From an endosymbiont of Galathealinum brachiosum (GTDB lineage Bacteria; Pseudomonadota; Gammaproteobacteria; SZUA-229): 64,000 nucleotides of DNA. The notes below the pieces were generated by a model. It was not told where the DNA came from, did not search any database, and saw only the letters and a program-made list of their open reading frames with translations. The stretch covers positions 662,642-726,641 of the forward strand of contig QFXC01000007.1 of NCBI GenBank assembly GCA_003349885.1. Direction: 5' to 3'. The position numbers and the translations under genes are program-made. Position 1 is the first letter of the stretch, and every line of letters begins with the position of its first letter. Below are positions 30,608 to 39,434 of this stretch, one piece after another.

Positions 30608-32008
30608 TTACGCCAATATCAAATAACACAATACAGAAATCACAAGCGCGCCAGTTACATTCAAGACAATGCCTTCACCAGCCATTTTTTTTGTTGTAAA
30701 AAAACCACTGGCGTAAACAATACTATTAGGTGCCGTAGCAACTGGCATCATAAAAGCACAACTGGCGCTTATCGCCGCAGGAATCATTAATAATTTTGGA
30801 TCAATATCCGATCCTAGAGCCGTTGCTGCCAATACCGGCATTAACAATACCGTACTAGCCGTATTACTCGTTGTTTCTGTTAAAAAGGTTACCCCGAGAC
30901 AAATTGCAAATATCATTAACCAGACAGGTAAAGTAGACAGTGTCGACAAATTTTCAGCTAATACATCACTTAAGCCAGACACGCCAAACGCCTTAGCTAA
31001 AGTAATACCACCTCCAAACAATAACAGCACACCCCAGGGAATAGATTCAGCCGTTTTCCAGTCTAATAACTGCTTACCTTTTCCATCCGGTACAACAAAC
31101 ATTAAAATAACCGCCAGTAATGCAACCGATGCATCATTCGCTGACGGAAAACCCAGCCAGTGACTCCAACCACCAAATGGTTCTTTTCTTGTAATCCAGG
31201 CAAGCGCTGTTATTAAAAAAATTATCATCACCCTTTTTTCAGTCACACTCCAGTTACCCACAGCGGGCATGTCAAAACCACCGGTATAAGTCAGTTTTCT
31301 TGTTAACCATAACCAGGTCACTGGAATCATCACCAACACAATAGGCATCGCCCAGCTCATCCACTCTATGAATCCAATATTTTTATTAAACGCCTGCTCA
31401 TATACCTGCATAAATACAAGATTTGGAGGCGTACCAATAGGTGTTCCAATACCACCTATACTGGCAGCAAATGCAATACTCAACATTAAAGGCACAACCA
31501 GTTCTTTATCTTTTGCCTGATTAGCAACCGCAAGTGCAACTGGCAATAACATTAATGTCGTTGCCGTATTTGAAATCCACATACTTAAAGCAGCTGCCGT
31601 TACCATAAAACCCAGCACCAGCTGTTTGCTACTTCTATTACCAAATAAATTAACCATAAACAGAGCAAGCCGACGATGCGCACCACTTTTTTCCATCGAC
31701 TTGGATAATATAAAGCCACCCAGTAATAATAAAATTAACGGGCTTCCGTATGACTGACCAATTTCATTCTTTGTTAAAACGCCGGAAATTTGAAACACGG
31801 CTAGCGGCAGTAACGAAGTAACAGGAATGGGCACAGGCTCAAACACCCACCAGACCACACAGATAATTGCAACGGCTGCGGTAATAGCAAGTGCTGTAGT
31901 ATCAATACCACCATGCGGTGTCATATTATTAACGATTAAAAAATATATAAGCAGTGCACTTATTGGACCGGCAAATAATGCTACCGATTTAACATTCATT
32001 TTATTCAT
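30608..32008 (-). CDS. SLC13/DASS-family sodium-anion symporter
   Basis: A 466-residue integral membrane transporter with about 11 hydrophobic helices. The two SNT motifs that bind sodium and substrate are visible as ISNTATTLMLLP (near 147) and ETTSNTASTVLLMP (near 395), with GGIGTPIGTPPNLVF between them. Family members carry di- and tricarboxylates or sulfate; the substrate cannot be told from sequence. Its place between two globule-protein genes makes sulfate or C4-dicarboxylates reasonable guesses only. Confidence 0.88.
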   Translation of the reverse strand: MNKMNVKSVALFAGPISALLIYFLIVNNMTPHGGIDTTALAITAAVAIICVVWWVFEPVPIPVTSLLPLAVFQISGVLTKNEIGQSYGSPLILLLLGGFILSKSMEKSGAHRRLALFMVNLFGNRSSKQLVLGFMVTAAALSMWISNTATTLMLLPVALAVANQAKDKELVVPLMLSIAFAASIGGIGTPIGTPPNLVFMQVYEQAFNKNIGFIEWMSWAMPIVLVMIPVTWLWLTRKLTYTGGFDMPAVGNWSVTEKRVMIIFLITALAWITRKEPFGGWSHWLGFPSANDASVALLAVILMFVVPDGKGKQLLDWKTAESIPWGVLLLFGGGITLAKAFGVSGLSDVLAENLSTLSTLPVWLMIFAICLGVTFLTETTSNTASTVLLMPVLAATALGSDIDPKLLMIPAAISASCAFMMPVATAPNSIVYASGFFTTKKMAGEGIVLNVTGALVISVLCYLILA

Positions 32009-32087
32009 ATTTTTAATTTCTAATTTTTGTTACATAATTTTAAGATAGTGCGACATTCTATCAGTTAAGCCAGAAGATAAATTTCAT

Positions 32088-32131
32088 CATCCACGAATGC
32101 TTGTGTCGCAGATCCAGTGTCTGTAGAAACC
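32088..32131. repeat. REP-like repeat (degenerate copy B)
   Basis: CGAATGCTTGTGTCG followed by CAGATCCAGTGTCT aligns with the left half of copy A at 28538 with a few mismatches; the inverted partner arm is absent. Confidence 0.5.
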
Positions 32132-32170
32132 TTTGCACGAAAATAGATAAGATAAAAATAACTTTAATAG

Positions 32171-33094
32171 TTAATTATTTTCAACTCTATATACCACCTG
32201 CAAGGTATGACTCTCACCCGGCTTTATCGTAACAACATCATCCGCCGCGTTACCCGATTCAACACAAAGCATATTTAAATACCCCCCTTCACCCAGGTCA
32301 CCCATTTTTTCAGCAACTTGTTTCCAGGGATTCCATACAATGGTTGAATGACTCCCCTGTTTTGAAATAACTATTTTTCTCTGCGGGCCTGTGATCGAAA
32401 GTTCGTCTGTCGTATTCAGGTAAACACGATCTACTTCTGCATCAATACCAATATCACCGCTCTGTTTTTTACGCTTAAAACCATCGGGTTTATCCAGATA
32501 GTCTTTTCCATGCAGGCCCGTAACAGATGTCTTACTCACATCACCCACATTAAAATAGGTATGTAATGCTTCTCCAACGCAGATAGCTTTAACACCGTTA
32601 TTCTGTGTTATCAGCTCAAGTTTCAAAGAGTGTCCTATTGTCAGCACATATAAAGCGCTTGTTGATTCTGGCCAGGTTTTCCGGGTAGTGTCATCCAGCT
32701 GACTCGTATTCAGAATAAAGCTGATCTGAGTTTCCCCACTGTCTAATTGACAGGCTTCAGTAATTTCCCATAAAACAGTACGGGCAAAACCGTGTGCTGG
32801 AAAAGATGTATTCTCTGAATGAGCCCCAAACCAGGGCCAGCATATGGGGATACCTCCCCGAACAGATTGCCCTTTGGCATACCGGGCCTCTCTGGACACC
32901 CAGATAACCTCCTCCTGCCCATCAGGCCTCCAGCTTAAGACATGCGCGCCCTGACAACTAATTAACGCGCTGGCCTGCTCATTCTCTATTTCTACTACAG
33001 GGATATCACCCTTGCCCATTTTAAAACGAATCTGACCTTTATCATCAGACTGACCAAATCGCTGATTTAATTCTTCTATATATAGTGCATTCAT
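32171..33094 (-). CDS. D-hexose-6-phosphate mutarotase (YeaD-like)
   Basis: A 307-residue aldose-1-epimerase-fold protein of the YeaD type, which interconverts anomers of glucose-6-phosphate. Family segments include SWRPDGQEEVIWVSREARYAKGQSVRGGIPICWPWFG, PAHGFARTVLWE (catalytic His), EALHTYFNVGD and VVWNPWKQ-like TIVWNPWKQ with CVESGNA at the end. Cytoplasmic, no signal peptide. It lies upstream of the SLC13 gene on the same strand, 162 bp away. Confidence 0.9.
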   Translation of the reverse strand: MNALYIEELNQRFGQSDDKGQIRFKMGKGDIPVVEIENEQASALISCQGAHVLSWRPDGQEEVIWVSREARYAKGQSVRGGIPICWPWFGAHSENTSFPAHGFARTVLWEITEACQLDSGETQISFILNTSQLDDTTRKTWPESTSALYVLTIGHSLKLELITQNNGVKAICVGEALHTYFNVGDVSKTSVTGLHGKDYLDKPDGFKRKKQSGDIGIDAEVDRVYLNTTDELSITGPQRKIVISKQGSHSTIVWNPWKQVAEKMGDLGEGGYLNMLCVESGNAADDVVTIKPGESHTLQVVYRVENN

Positions 33095-33250
33095 TAATTT
33101 AACCCGGTTTTAATGCCATAGAATATAACACTACAGCCGCCCTGACGTTATACACATAATGCACAACACCCCCCCAAAAGCCTTTCAAAGACCATAAAAC
33201 GCCCTTCCTGGCCATCTGATCAGAAACCGACCAACGGAATATATAACATA

Positions 33251-33279
33251 TTGCTAATATAATGGTTATCTTATATAGT
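33251..33279 (+). promoter_or_regulatory. Promoter of the first SgpA/B-like gene
   Basis: TTGCTA (33251-33256), 17-bp spacer, TATAGT (33274-33279); sigma-70 type. The predicted start near 33286 leaves a ~62-nt leader with AGGAA before the ATG. Confidence 0.55.
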
Positions 33280-33347
33280 TATCTCACTGGCCAATTAAGG
33301 TCACAAGCGCATGAATATTAATGCTTAAACAAATTAGGAAATGAAAT

Positions 33348-33716
33348 ATGAAAACTTTAACTAAATTAGCTGCTATCGCAGCACTTACTGTTGTTACTTC
33401 TACTGCTAGCGCATGGTGGGGTCCTTTCAATAACAATGGTTATAACAACAACGGTTATAACGGCATGAACAACATGAACAACAACGGTTTCGGTAACGGC
33501 ATGGGCGACATGATGGGCGATGGCAACTTCGGCTTCAACATGAATGCTAATGCACGTGGCAATGGTCAGGGTTATGGCAACGGTTCTAATGCATATAACG
33601 GTCAAAACCAGTACCGTGGTCAAAATGGCTATAACGGTTACAACGGTTATGCTCCTTACGGTTATGCTCCTGTAGCACCTGCTGCTCCTGTTGCACCAGC
33701 TACTCCTGCTAAGTAA
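33348..33716 (+). CDS. Asn/Gly/Tyr-rich secreted protein, SgpA/B-like sulfur globule protein candidate
   Basis: A 122-residue protein with a signal peptide (residues 1-22, cleavage after ASA) and a mature chain starting WWGPFNNNGYNNNGYNG. Regularly spaced Asn with Gly and Tyr is the hallmark of SgpA/SgpB (CV1/CV2) of Allochromatium vinosum, which coat periplasmic sulfur globules. A block GMGDMMGDGNFGFNMN interrupts the repeats and recurs in the paralogue at 45831. The tail is Ala/Pro-rich (APVAPAAPVAPATPAK). Own promoter and terminator suggest a monocistronic, possibly abundant mRNA. Confidence 0.75.
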   Translation: MKTLTKLAAIAALTVVTSTASAWWGPFNNNGYNNNGYNGMNNMNNNGFGNGMGDMMGDGNFGFNMNANARGNGQGYGNGSNAYNGQNQYRGQNGYNGYNGYAPYGYAPVAPAAPVAPATPAK

Positions 33717-33769
33717 TCATATTATGAAATATGTCCTTTAGTTTAAATTAAAGGCACTTAGCTAAAGAG

Positions 33770-33802
33770 AGAGCTGGTCACATAAGTGTCCGGCTCTTTT
33801 TT
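33770..33802 (+). terminator. Terminator after the SgpA/B-like gene
   Basis: Stem AGAGCTGG/CCGGCTCT with one wobble, then a TTTTTT tract. Confidence 0.8.
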
Positions 33803-33829
33803 GTTAAAATCTTTTTAGAGGCAAAAGTC

Positions 33830-34552
33830 ATGACAAAAAAAACAGAAAAGAAAGACGTTGTAACAACTGAAGAAGAAGCAAAAATTGCAACAGAAACAGA
33901 AGTAGAAACTACAGATACAGCCGAAGTAACAGAAGAGAAAACAGCAAACGATAAAGGTGTGTACCTGAGAGTTGGCGCAATGGCAATGTTTGTTGGTGTT
34001 GCTGCCCTTATTCTTGGTTCAATCTGGTCAAATAACTCTGATGACATTATGGCTGCTATAGACAGCGACGAAGAATCATCAGTAATTACTGACACTGCTG
34101 AGATGGAAGTTAGCGAAATAGACACAGCTAACTTGCTAACTGAAGAAGAAATTGCAATTGAAACAGCAGCAGTAACACCTGTTGAAACAATTGAACAGTC
34201 ATTCACTTCAGTTGCAACACCTGCACCAGTTAATAACTTTGCAATGCAAAAGCAGCCTACTTTTCAGGAAATGAGAAACCAGCAGCGTGAAACGGTTACA
34301 AAAAACCTGCAAAAGCAAAGAGAAATGATGAAGGCATCATTTGAAAAATCTGACAAACAACGTCAGGCAATGATGGAATCTGCACGTAAAGCGCAAGAGA
34401 TCCAGACTGCATCTTTTCAACAGCCTGCAGCTAAGCAAGACCCAATGGTAGAAGTTATGGAAGCACACCGTGCTGAAGTAATGAAGATGATGGAAGAGCG
34501 TCGTCAGAAGTTCATTAAAGAAATGAATCAGGCTCGCACTACTAGAAGCTAG
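33830..34552 (+). CDS. Membrane-anchored acidic protein, function unknown
   Basis: A 240-residue protein with an acidic, Thr/Glu-rich cytoplasmic N-terminus (residues 1-42), one transmembrane helix (VGAMAMFVGVAALILGSIW, ~47-65), an acidic stalk, and a Met/Gln/Lys-rich helical C-terminal half (REMMKASFEKSDKQRQAMMES, HRAEVMKMMEERRQKF) that looks like a coiled coil. I recognise no family. It lies 113 bp downstream of the SgpA/B-like gene on the same strand, across a terminator; a link to globules or envelope is inference from position only. Confidence 0.7.
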   Translation: MTKKTEKKDVVTTEEEAKIATETEVETTDTAEVTEEKTANDKGVYLRVGAMAMFVGVAALILGSIWSNNSDDIMAAIDSDEESSVITDTAEMEVSEIDTANLLTEEEIAIETAAVTPVETIEQSFTSVATPAPVNNFAMQKQPTFQEMRNQQRETVTKNLQKQREMMKASFEKSDKQRQAMMESARKAQEIQTASFQQPAAKQDPMVEVMEAHRAEVMKMMEERRQKFIKEMNQARTTRS

Positions 34553-34570
34553 GAACTTTCTCTAGGAGAA

Positions 34571-34613
34571 CTGGTCAGAACACTTACTGGTAAACGGTAA
34601 GTGTTCTGACCAG
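34571..34613 (+). other. Perfect 17-bp hairpin followed by an A-run
   Basis: Arms 34571-34587 and 34597-34613 (CTGGTCAGAACACTTAC and its complement) enclose a 9-nt loop. It is followed by six A, not T, on the plus strand, so it is not a normal plus-strand terminator. It may be an mRNA 3'-stabiliser or processing site. Confidence 0.6.
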
Positions 34614-34651
34614 AAAAAAGGCGTGATTGTTTAGTAAATACTCTGCAATTA

Positions 34652-34780
34652 CGATAGAAATGATAAAAGATAATTCTATCGGTTTAGCAGAAGTCATGCG
34701 CTGCTAGGGTGGCTAGCTGGGGCTGGTCACCCACCTTCTCATGGTACTAAAGGGCAATCACTTTGTGATGGCCCTTTTTT
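34652..34780 (+). ncRNA. Candidate structured RNA (sRNA or processed 3' UTR)
   Basis: Four successive stems can form: CGATAGAA/TTCTATCG (34652-34681), TAGCAG/CTGCTA (34685-34706), GGTGG/CCACC with an inner AGC/GCT (34707-34736), and a terminator stem AGGGCAATCAC/GTGATGGCCCT (34751-34775) ending in TTTTTT. No open reading frame of note. No convincing promoter was found, so it may be a fragment of the upstream gene's 3' end. No known RNA family is recognised. Confidence 0.35.
34751..34780 (+). terminator. Intrinsic terminator
   Basis: 11-bp stem with one mismatch, 3-nt loop, and a six-T tract. It ends plus-strand transcription before the convergent methyltransferase gene. Confidence 0.85.
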
Positions 34781-35591
34781 ATTTCTCGGCTACAGCTATT
34801 AATACTTCAGTGTTAAACCAGACACCATTCTTTCCTATTAGCTGATTAATTTGAGCCATGTGTTTTTGCTTAAATTCAACTTTCTGCTCTTCAGTTAACT
34901 GATTTAACAATGCACGATAACCGGCATTCCACACCACGTCCCACCACATCTGAGAATCGGTCATATGATAACCCAGGGGCACATGATGCACAGTGACATT
35001 ACTTATACCTACCGCATCAAACTGTGCGTTGATTAATTCTTTTGTAGATAAACGTTTCCAGGATAAGGCGGGCACTTCTTTCCCAAATGATTCATAACAC
35101 TCTAAAAAAAGGTCAGACATAGGAGAAAAGGCTTCACCGGTAAAAGTGCTAATAGAAATTTTTCCACCGGGTTTAACAACCGAAGTTATATTTTGTAAAG
35201 CACGGGTCATATCTTCCAGGAAAAACAGACCAAAACTACTACAGGCAACATCAAAGCTTTCTTTAGAAAATTCCAGCTCATCTAAATCCATCTGTTTAAA
35301 TTCAATGTTATTTAGTTCTTTATCCGCGGCTTTATTTTTAGCCTGTTGTAGCATCCCGCTTGAAAGATCAATACCCGTAACCCTGCCTTCGGTCAGTAAC
35401 TCAGCTGCAGCCAGAGCAACTACGCCGGTACCTGTACAGACATCAAGCAACTTATGATCCGGCTGCAAAGCCAGAAAATCCATCATGCTTTTTGCAGTTT
35501 GAGGAAAAAAGGCCAATGAAGAGTGATCGTAACCTTCTGCTACCGTATCAAAACCCTGTTGTATCATTTTCTTTTTATCTTGGTCTGGCAT
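34779..35591 (-). CDS. Class I SAM-dependent methyltransferase
   Basis: A 270-residue UbiE/COQ5-like methyltransferase. Motif I is LLDVCTGTGVVAL (near residue 47), followed by VTGIDLSSGMLQQAKNKA and FKQMDLDELEFSKESFDVACSSFGLFF. The N-terminal MIQQGFDTVAEGYDHSSLAFF is typical of the family. The methyl acceptor is unknown. It is convergent with the structured RNA region and lies 21 bp downstream of the DUF2846 lipoprotein gene. Confidence 0.85.
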   Translation of the reverse strand: MPDQDKKKMIQQGFDTVAEGYDHSSLAFFPQTAKSMMDFLALQPDHKLLDVCTGTGVVALAAAELLTEGRVTGIDLSSGMLQQAKNKAADKELNNIEFKQMDLDELEFSKESFDVACSSFGLFFLEDMTRALQNITSVVKPGGKISISTFTGEAFSPMSDLFLECYESFGKEVPALSWKRLSTKELINAQFDAVGISNVTVHHVPLGYHMTDSQMWWDVVWNAGYRALLNQLTEEQKVEFKQKHMAQINQLIGKNGVWFNTEVLIAVAEK

Positions 35592-35612
35592 TATTTTTCC
35601 TGTAAATATTGG

Positions 35613-36167
35613 TTATTTCCCGAACGGATTCCTGGTTTTATCTATTGAAAACTGATCTTCTTTTACTTCTTCCTGTTTTTCAGAGTCACCCACTTTATTT
35701 TCTTTTTTCTTTTTGGATTTTTTTCCTGCATAGACTGTATCTTGAATTTCCAAGCGAGCTGTTTCTTTATTAATCTCTTCAATACTAAAACTGCGATCAT
35801 AAGGTTTATTCATCTGAAACTTCATTGAGGTATTCACTCTCAGGTAGATGACTTTCCCTTCTTCTATATTTAATATCAATGACTGTTGCCCTGCGTATCG
35901 CTCAGTCAGGTCTAATTCGATATTATGTTCACCCTGCGGTAAATTTAGATATATATATTTATTATTTTCTATTTCAGCCTGTTTTTTCCCATCAATTAAA
36001 ACATCCGGTGTTATCACTATATTTGACATGGAATACGGGCGATAGATATACAGTACCGACTCTGATTCTTTTACGGGTGAAAATTCAACAAAGTTTGCTG
36101 TTTTTTTTGTGCAGGACACTGCTGATATGATCGCAATGAAGATGGTTATTATTTTAAAGCTATGCAT
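35613..36167 (-). CDS. DUF2846-type lipoprotein
   Basis: A 184-residue protein with a lipoprotein signal (FIAIISAVSC, Cys at ~19). The mature domain VLYIYRPYSMSNIVITPDVLIDGKKQAEIENNKYIYLNLPQGEHNIELDL matches DUF2846, a beta-sandwich domain found in envelope lipoproteins. The C-terminal third is a Lys/Glu-rich, disordered-looking tail (GKKSKKKKENKVGDSEKQEEVKEDQ). Function is unknown. Confidence 0.8.
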   Translation of the reverse strand: MHSFKIITIFIAIISAVSCTKKTANFVEFSPVKESESVLYIYRPYSMSNIVITPDVLIDGKKQAEIENNKYIYLNLPQGEHNIELDLTERYAGQQSLILNIEEGKVIYLRVNTSMKFQMNKPYDRSFSIEEINKETARLEIQDTVYAGKKSKKKKENKVGDSEKQEEVKEDQFSIDKTRNPFGK

Positions 36168-36249
36168 TTTTATTCTACTACCTGTTATTTTTTATATTTC
36201 TGTTTTATGTGAACCTGAAGGATCACCTGCAAATTAGGCTCTATTTATT

Positions 36250-36984
36250 TTATATTTTTCGTAAATTTTTGAAATAATACATTAAAGGTAAACCAAGCTT
36301 TTTGGCTAATTTTCTAACGCGTTCGTTTATTTCATTTTTATCGAAAGCAGATTCTTTTTTTCCGCAAAACAGAATCCAGTTACCTATAAACACATCACAG
36401 ACTCTTACGTCAGAAAAATTTTGATATATTGTTTTCATAACCGCTGAATTTTTATCCGGCATTTGATGAAAATTAATAACCATCCAGCCACTATCAGATA
36501 ATGCTTTATTACTCTGCTCTATGAATTCAGTTTGTGCCTGTAACTCATTCATCCCCTGAGCTTCATATAAATCACTTAACAGCAAATCGATACTTTGCGC
36601 TTTGACTCGTTTTATATACTCACGGGCATCACGATTATATACTTTTAAATTTGCCTTCTGTGGTAAGTTAAACCATTGATAGGCAATATCAATTACTGAC
36701 TGCCTTATTTCAACCACCCGTGTAACAATTTGTGGATAATAATAATTCAAACAATGCGCAAGCCCACCTCCACCAAGACCTAAAATAGTAATCTGCCTTA
36801 TATCAGTAAAAACCAGGCCTAATAGCATGATCTGGGTGTACTCATGTACCAGATATTGAGGTTTGTGCATCAGCAGACTGGTTTGTTGCAAATCAGAACC
36901 AAAACTTAATGTTCTTTTATCACCCTGTTCCAGCACAATAATCGGGCCGTATTCATCTTCTGTACGATATAACTCTTTATTCAT
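36250..36984 (-). CDS. Spermidine synthase-like protein
   Basis: A 244-residue protein with the spermidine-synthase Rossmann core: ITILGLGGGGLAHCLNYYYP, TRVVEIRQSVIDIAYQWF and KVYNRDAREYIKR, SIDLLLSDLYEAQGMN. The N-terminal beta domain is short (YGPIIVLEQGDKRTLSFGS) and the usual polyamine-binding D-x-x-D pattern is not obvious, so a true aminopropyltransferase activity is doubtful. It may be a SAM-binding relative. It is divergent from bioA. Confidence 0.75.
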   Translation of the reverse strand: MNKELYRTEDEYGPIIVLEQGDKRTLSFGSDLQQTSLLMHKPQYLVHEYTQIMLLGLVFTDIRQITILGLGGGGLAHCLNYYYPQIVTRVVEIRQSVIDIAYQWFNLPQKANLKVYNRDAREYIKRVKAQSIDLLLSDLYEAQGMNELQAQTEFIEQSNKALSDSGWMVINFHQMPDKNSAVMKTIYQNFSDVRVCDVFIGNWILFCGKKESAFDKNEINERVRKLAKKLGLPLMYYFKNLRKI

Positions 36985-37077
36985 TGATACACATCGTTAA
37001 TTAATCATGCCAGCTATTACTGCCCTGCTTAATAATAAATCGTCATTTGAAGGTGACAAATTCACCATGCTATCTCG

Positions 37078-37103
37078 ACCTTACCATAAGCATAAGGTAA
37101 GGT
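37078..37103. promoter_or_regulatory. Inverted repeat upstream of bioA
   Basis: ACCTTACC (37078-37085) and GGTAAGGT (37096-37103), 10 bp apart, 42 bp before the bioA ATG. Symmetry suits a dimeric regulator such as BirA, but the spacing differs from the E. coli bio operator, so identity is open. Confidence 0.4.
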
Positions 37104-37144
37104 AATAATCTGTTTAAATACCACCCGGAACAACATTAAGTAAT

Positions 37145-38422
37145 ATGGACTTATACTCGCAGTTAATTCAGCAGGACAGGCAAACTATATGGCATCCATA
37201 TTCAGCACTGGGTAGTGATTTGCCTGTGTTTCCAGTGGTATCTGCCACTGGTGTACGCCTGAAACTTGCAGATGGTAAAGAACTAATTGATGGTATGTCT
37301 TCCTGGTGGAGCGCTATTCACGGTTATAACCACCCTGAACTAAATCAGGCTGTAGAGAAACAGTTGAAAAACATGAGCCATGTAATGTTTGGTGGCCTGA
37401 CGCACCCACCAGCGGTTGAACTGGCAAACACACTGATTGATATAACACCTGACTCACTCAGCTCTGTTTTTTTTAGCGACTCAGGATCTGTTTCGGTTGA
37501 GGTTGCTATGAAAATGGCAATTCAATACTGGCACGACAAACACATGCCAGACAAACATAAGTTTCTAACTATTCGTGGTGGTTATCATGGTGATACCTTT
37601 GGCGCTATGTCAGTCTGTGACCCGGTTACCGGTATGCATAGTTTATTTAACCAGTCATTAATGAAGCAAATTTTTATTGATTCACCGTCAAGCCCATTTG
37701 GTGAAGAATGTAATGATACCGATATAGAAGTATTAAGAACGGCTCTTGAAAAAAATCACTCACAATTAGCTGCCTTTATTGTTGAACCCGTTGTGCAGGG
37801 TGCCGGTGGTATGCGTTTTTATTCATCTGACTACCTTAATAAAGCACGGGCACTTTGTGATGAATTTAATATACTGCTGATATTTGATGAAATAGCGACC
37901 GGCTTTGGGCGCACCGGCAAACTGTTTGCCTGCGAGTTTAGCCAGATACAGCCTGATATAATGTGTATTGGTAAAGCACTCACCGGTGGGTACATGACAC
38001 TTGCTGCAACACTTACCAGCACCCAAGTTGCTCAAACCATATCTAATGGTGAGCCAGGCGTTTTTATGCATGGCCCGACTTTTATGGCTAACCCGCTAGC
38101 CTGCTCGGTCGCCAATGCCAGCATTAAACTTTTGCAACAGACTGACTGGCAGAATAAAATAAATCAAATTGAATCATGGTTATCAGCCTCCCTGGAAAAA
38201 TGCATCTCACTCGACAAAGTTAAAGAAGTGCGTGTACTAGGGGCCATTGCTGTGGTTGAATGTAATCAGCCTGTAGATATGAAAACAATTCAAACTGCAT
38301 TTGTTAATAAAGGTGTCTGGATCAGGCCATTTGGTAAACTGGTCTATTTGATGCCACCGTTTATTATCGAGAAACGAGATATAGAAAAACTGTGTAATAC
38401 CATTTTTGAAGTACTGAAATAA
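37145..38422 (+). CDS. bioA: Adenosylmethionine-8-amino-7-oxononanoate aminotransferase
   Basis: A 425-residue PLP-dependent aminotransferase of biotin synthesis that makes 7,8-diaminopelargonate using SAM as amino donor. Typical BioA segments are IWHPYSAL, DGMSSWWSAIHGYNHPELNQA, HVMFGGLTHPPA, GGYHGDTFGAMSVCDP, LIFDEIATGFGRTGKLFA and the PLP lysine region CIGKALTGGYMTLAATL. No other bio gene lies in the window, so the pathway is scattered. Confidence 0.95.
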   Translation: MDLYSQLIQQDRQTIWHPYSALGSDLPVFPVVSATGVRLKLADGKELIDGMSSWWSAIHGYNHPELNQAVEKQLKNMSHVMFGGLTHPPAVELANTLIDITPDSLSSVFFSDSGSVSVEVAMKMAIQYWHDKHMPDKHKFLTIRGGYHGDTFGAMSVCDPVTGMHSLFNQSLMKQIFIDSPSSPFGEECNDTDIEVLRTALEKNHSQLAAFIVEPVVQGAGGMRFYSSDYLNKARALCDEFNILLIFDEIATGFGRTGKLFACEFSQIQPDIMCIGKALTGGYMTLAATLTSTQVAQTISNGEPGVFMHGPTFMANPLACSVANASIKLLQQTDWQNKINQIESWLSASLEKCISLDKVKEVRVLGAIAVVECNQPVDMKTIQTAFVNKGVWIRPFGKLVYLMPPFIIEKRDIEKLCNTIFEVLK

Positions 38423-38478
38423 AAAGAAAAAAGTTATTAAAACTGACATTTATTTATAATGAATAAGGAAAATTTCGA

Positions 38479-39432
38479 ATGATTATTGAAGATATATTAG
38501 GTTTAATTTTAAATTTCTGGGTTGGCCTGGCTATCCTTATTTTTATTTTACTAAAAAAATCAATTCAGTTTGTTCCTCAAAACAGGGCTTTCATTGTTGA
38601 ACGATTTGGTAAATACAATCAGACCATGGAAGCGGGTTTGAACTTTATGATTCCTTTTATTGATAAAGTTTCTTACGACCGCTCATTAAAAGAGCAGGCA
38701 GCTGATGTACCCAGCCAGGGTGCAATCACTAAAGATAATATTTCACTGATTGTAGATGGTGTGCTTTATTTAAAAGTTCTCGACCCTTACAAGGCTTCTT
38801 ACGGTGTAGACCATTACGCTTATGCTGTTACCCAGTTAGCACAAACCACCATGCGTTCTGAAATTGGTAAAATTGATCTGGATAAAACCTTTGAAGAACG
38901 AGATAGCTTAAATATTAATATTGTTAATAGCATCAATATGGCTGCTGAACCCTGGGGTGTGCAGGTTTTACGTTATGAAATTAAAGACATTGAGCCACCT
39001 CGCTCCGTGTTAGAAGCCATGGAACGCCAGATGAAAGCCGAGCGTGATAAACGAGCGTCTATTTTAGAGTCGGAAGGTGAGCGCCAGTCTGCCATTAATG
39101 TTGCTGAAGGTCAGAAACGCTCTGCTGTATTAAACGCCGAAGCAGATCGAGCTGAACAGATTTTACGAGCTGAAGGTGAAGCACAGGCAATTATTGCGGT
39201 TGCTGATGCGAAAGCCAAAGCCATTGAAACAATTGGTAAAGTTGCAGATACCCATGAAGGCCAGAAAGCAATTCAGCTTGATCTTGCAGCACAGGCGATA
39301 GAAGCTAAACAGGCGATTGCGAAAGAATCGTCTGTTGTATTATTGCCAGAAAATCAGACAAACGCTTCGAGTATTGTGGCGGAAGCCATGACGATTATTA
39401 ATACATTAAATAAAAAATCAACCGAGTCATAA
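38479..39432 (+). CDS. SPFH/stomatin-like membrane protein (QmcA/paraslipin type)
   Basis: A 317-residue protein with one N-terminal transmembrane helix (residues ~7-27), an SPFH/band-7 domain (VPQNRAFIVERFGKYNQTMEAGLNFMIPFIDKV through IKDIEPPRSVLEAMERQMKAERDKRA) and an Ala/Glu-rich helical coiled coil (~180-270). Such proteins oligomerise in membrane microdomains. The NfeD gene begins 2 bp after the stop, the classic STOPP/NfeD pair. Confidence 0.92.
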   Translation: MIIEDILGLILNFWVGLAILIFILLKKSIQFVPQNRAFIVERFGKYNQTMEAGLNFMIPFIDKVSYDRSLKEQAADVPSQGAITKDNISLIVDGVLYLKVLDPYKASYGVDHYAYAVTQLAQTTMRSEIGKIDLDKTFEERDSLNINIVNSINMAAEPWGVQVLRYEIKDIEPPRSVLEAMERQMKAERDKRASILESEGERQSAINVAEGQKRSAVLNAEADRAEQILRAEGEAQAIIAVADAKAKAIETIGKVADTHEGQKAIQLDLAAQAIEAKQAIAKESSVVLLPENQTNASSIVAEAMTIINTLNKKSTES

Positions 39433-39434
39433 TT

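Noticed and set aside
33366..33623. Minus-strand open frame across the SgpA/B-like gene
   Set aside because: It arises from the repetitive codons on the other strand; low-complexity Val/Ile/Thr-rich product with no ribosome-binding site.
33778..34206. Minus-strand open frame opposite the unknown membrane protein
   Set aside because: Ser/Val/Thr-rich shadow of the acidic plus-strand sequence; no supporting start signal.
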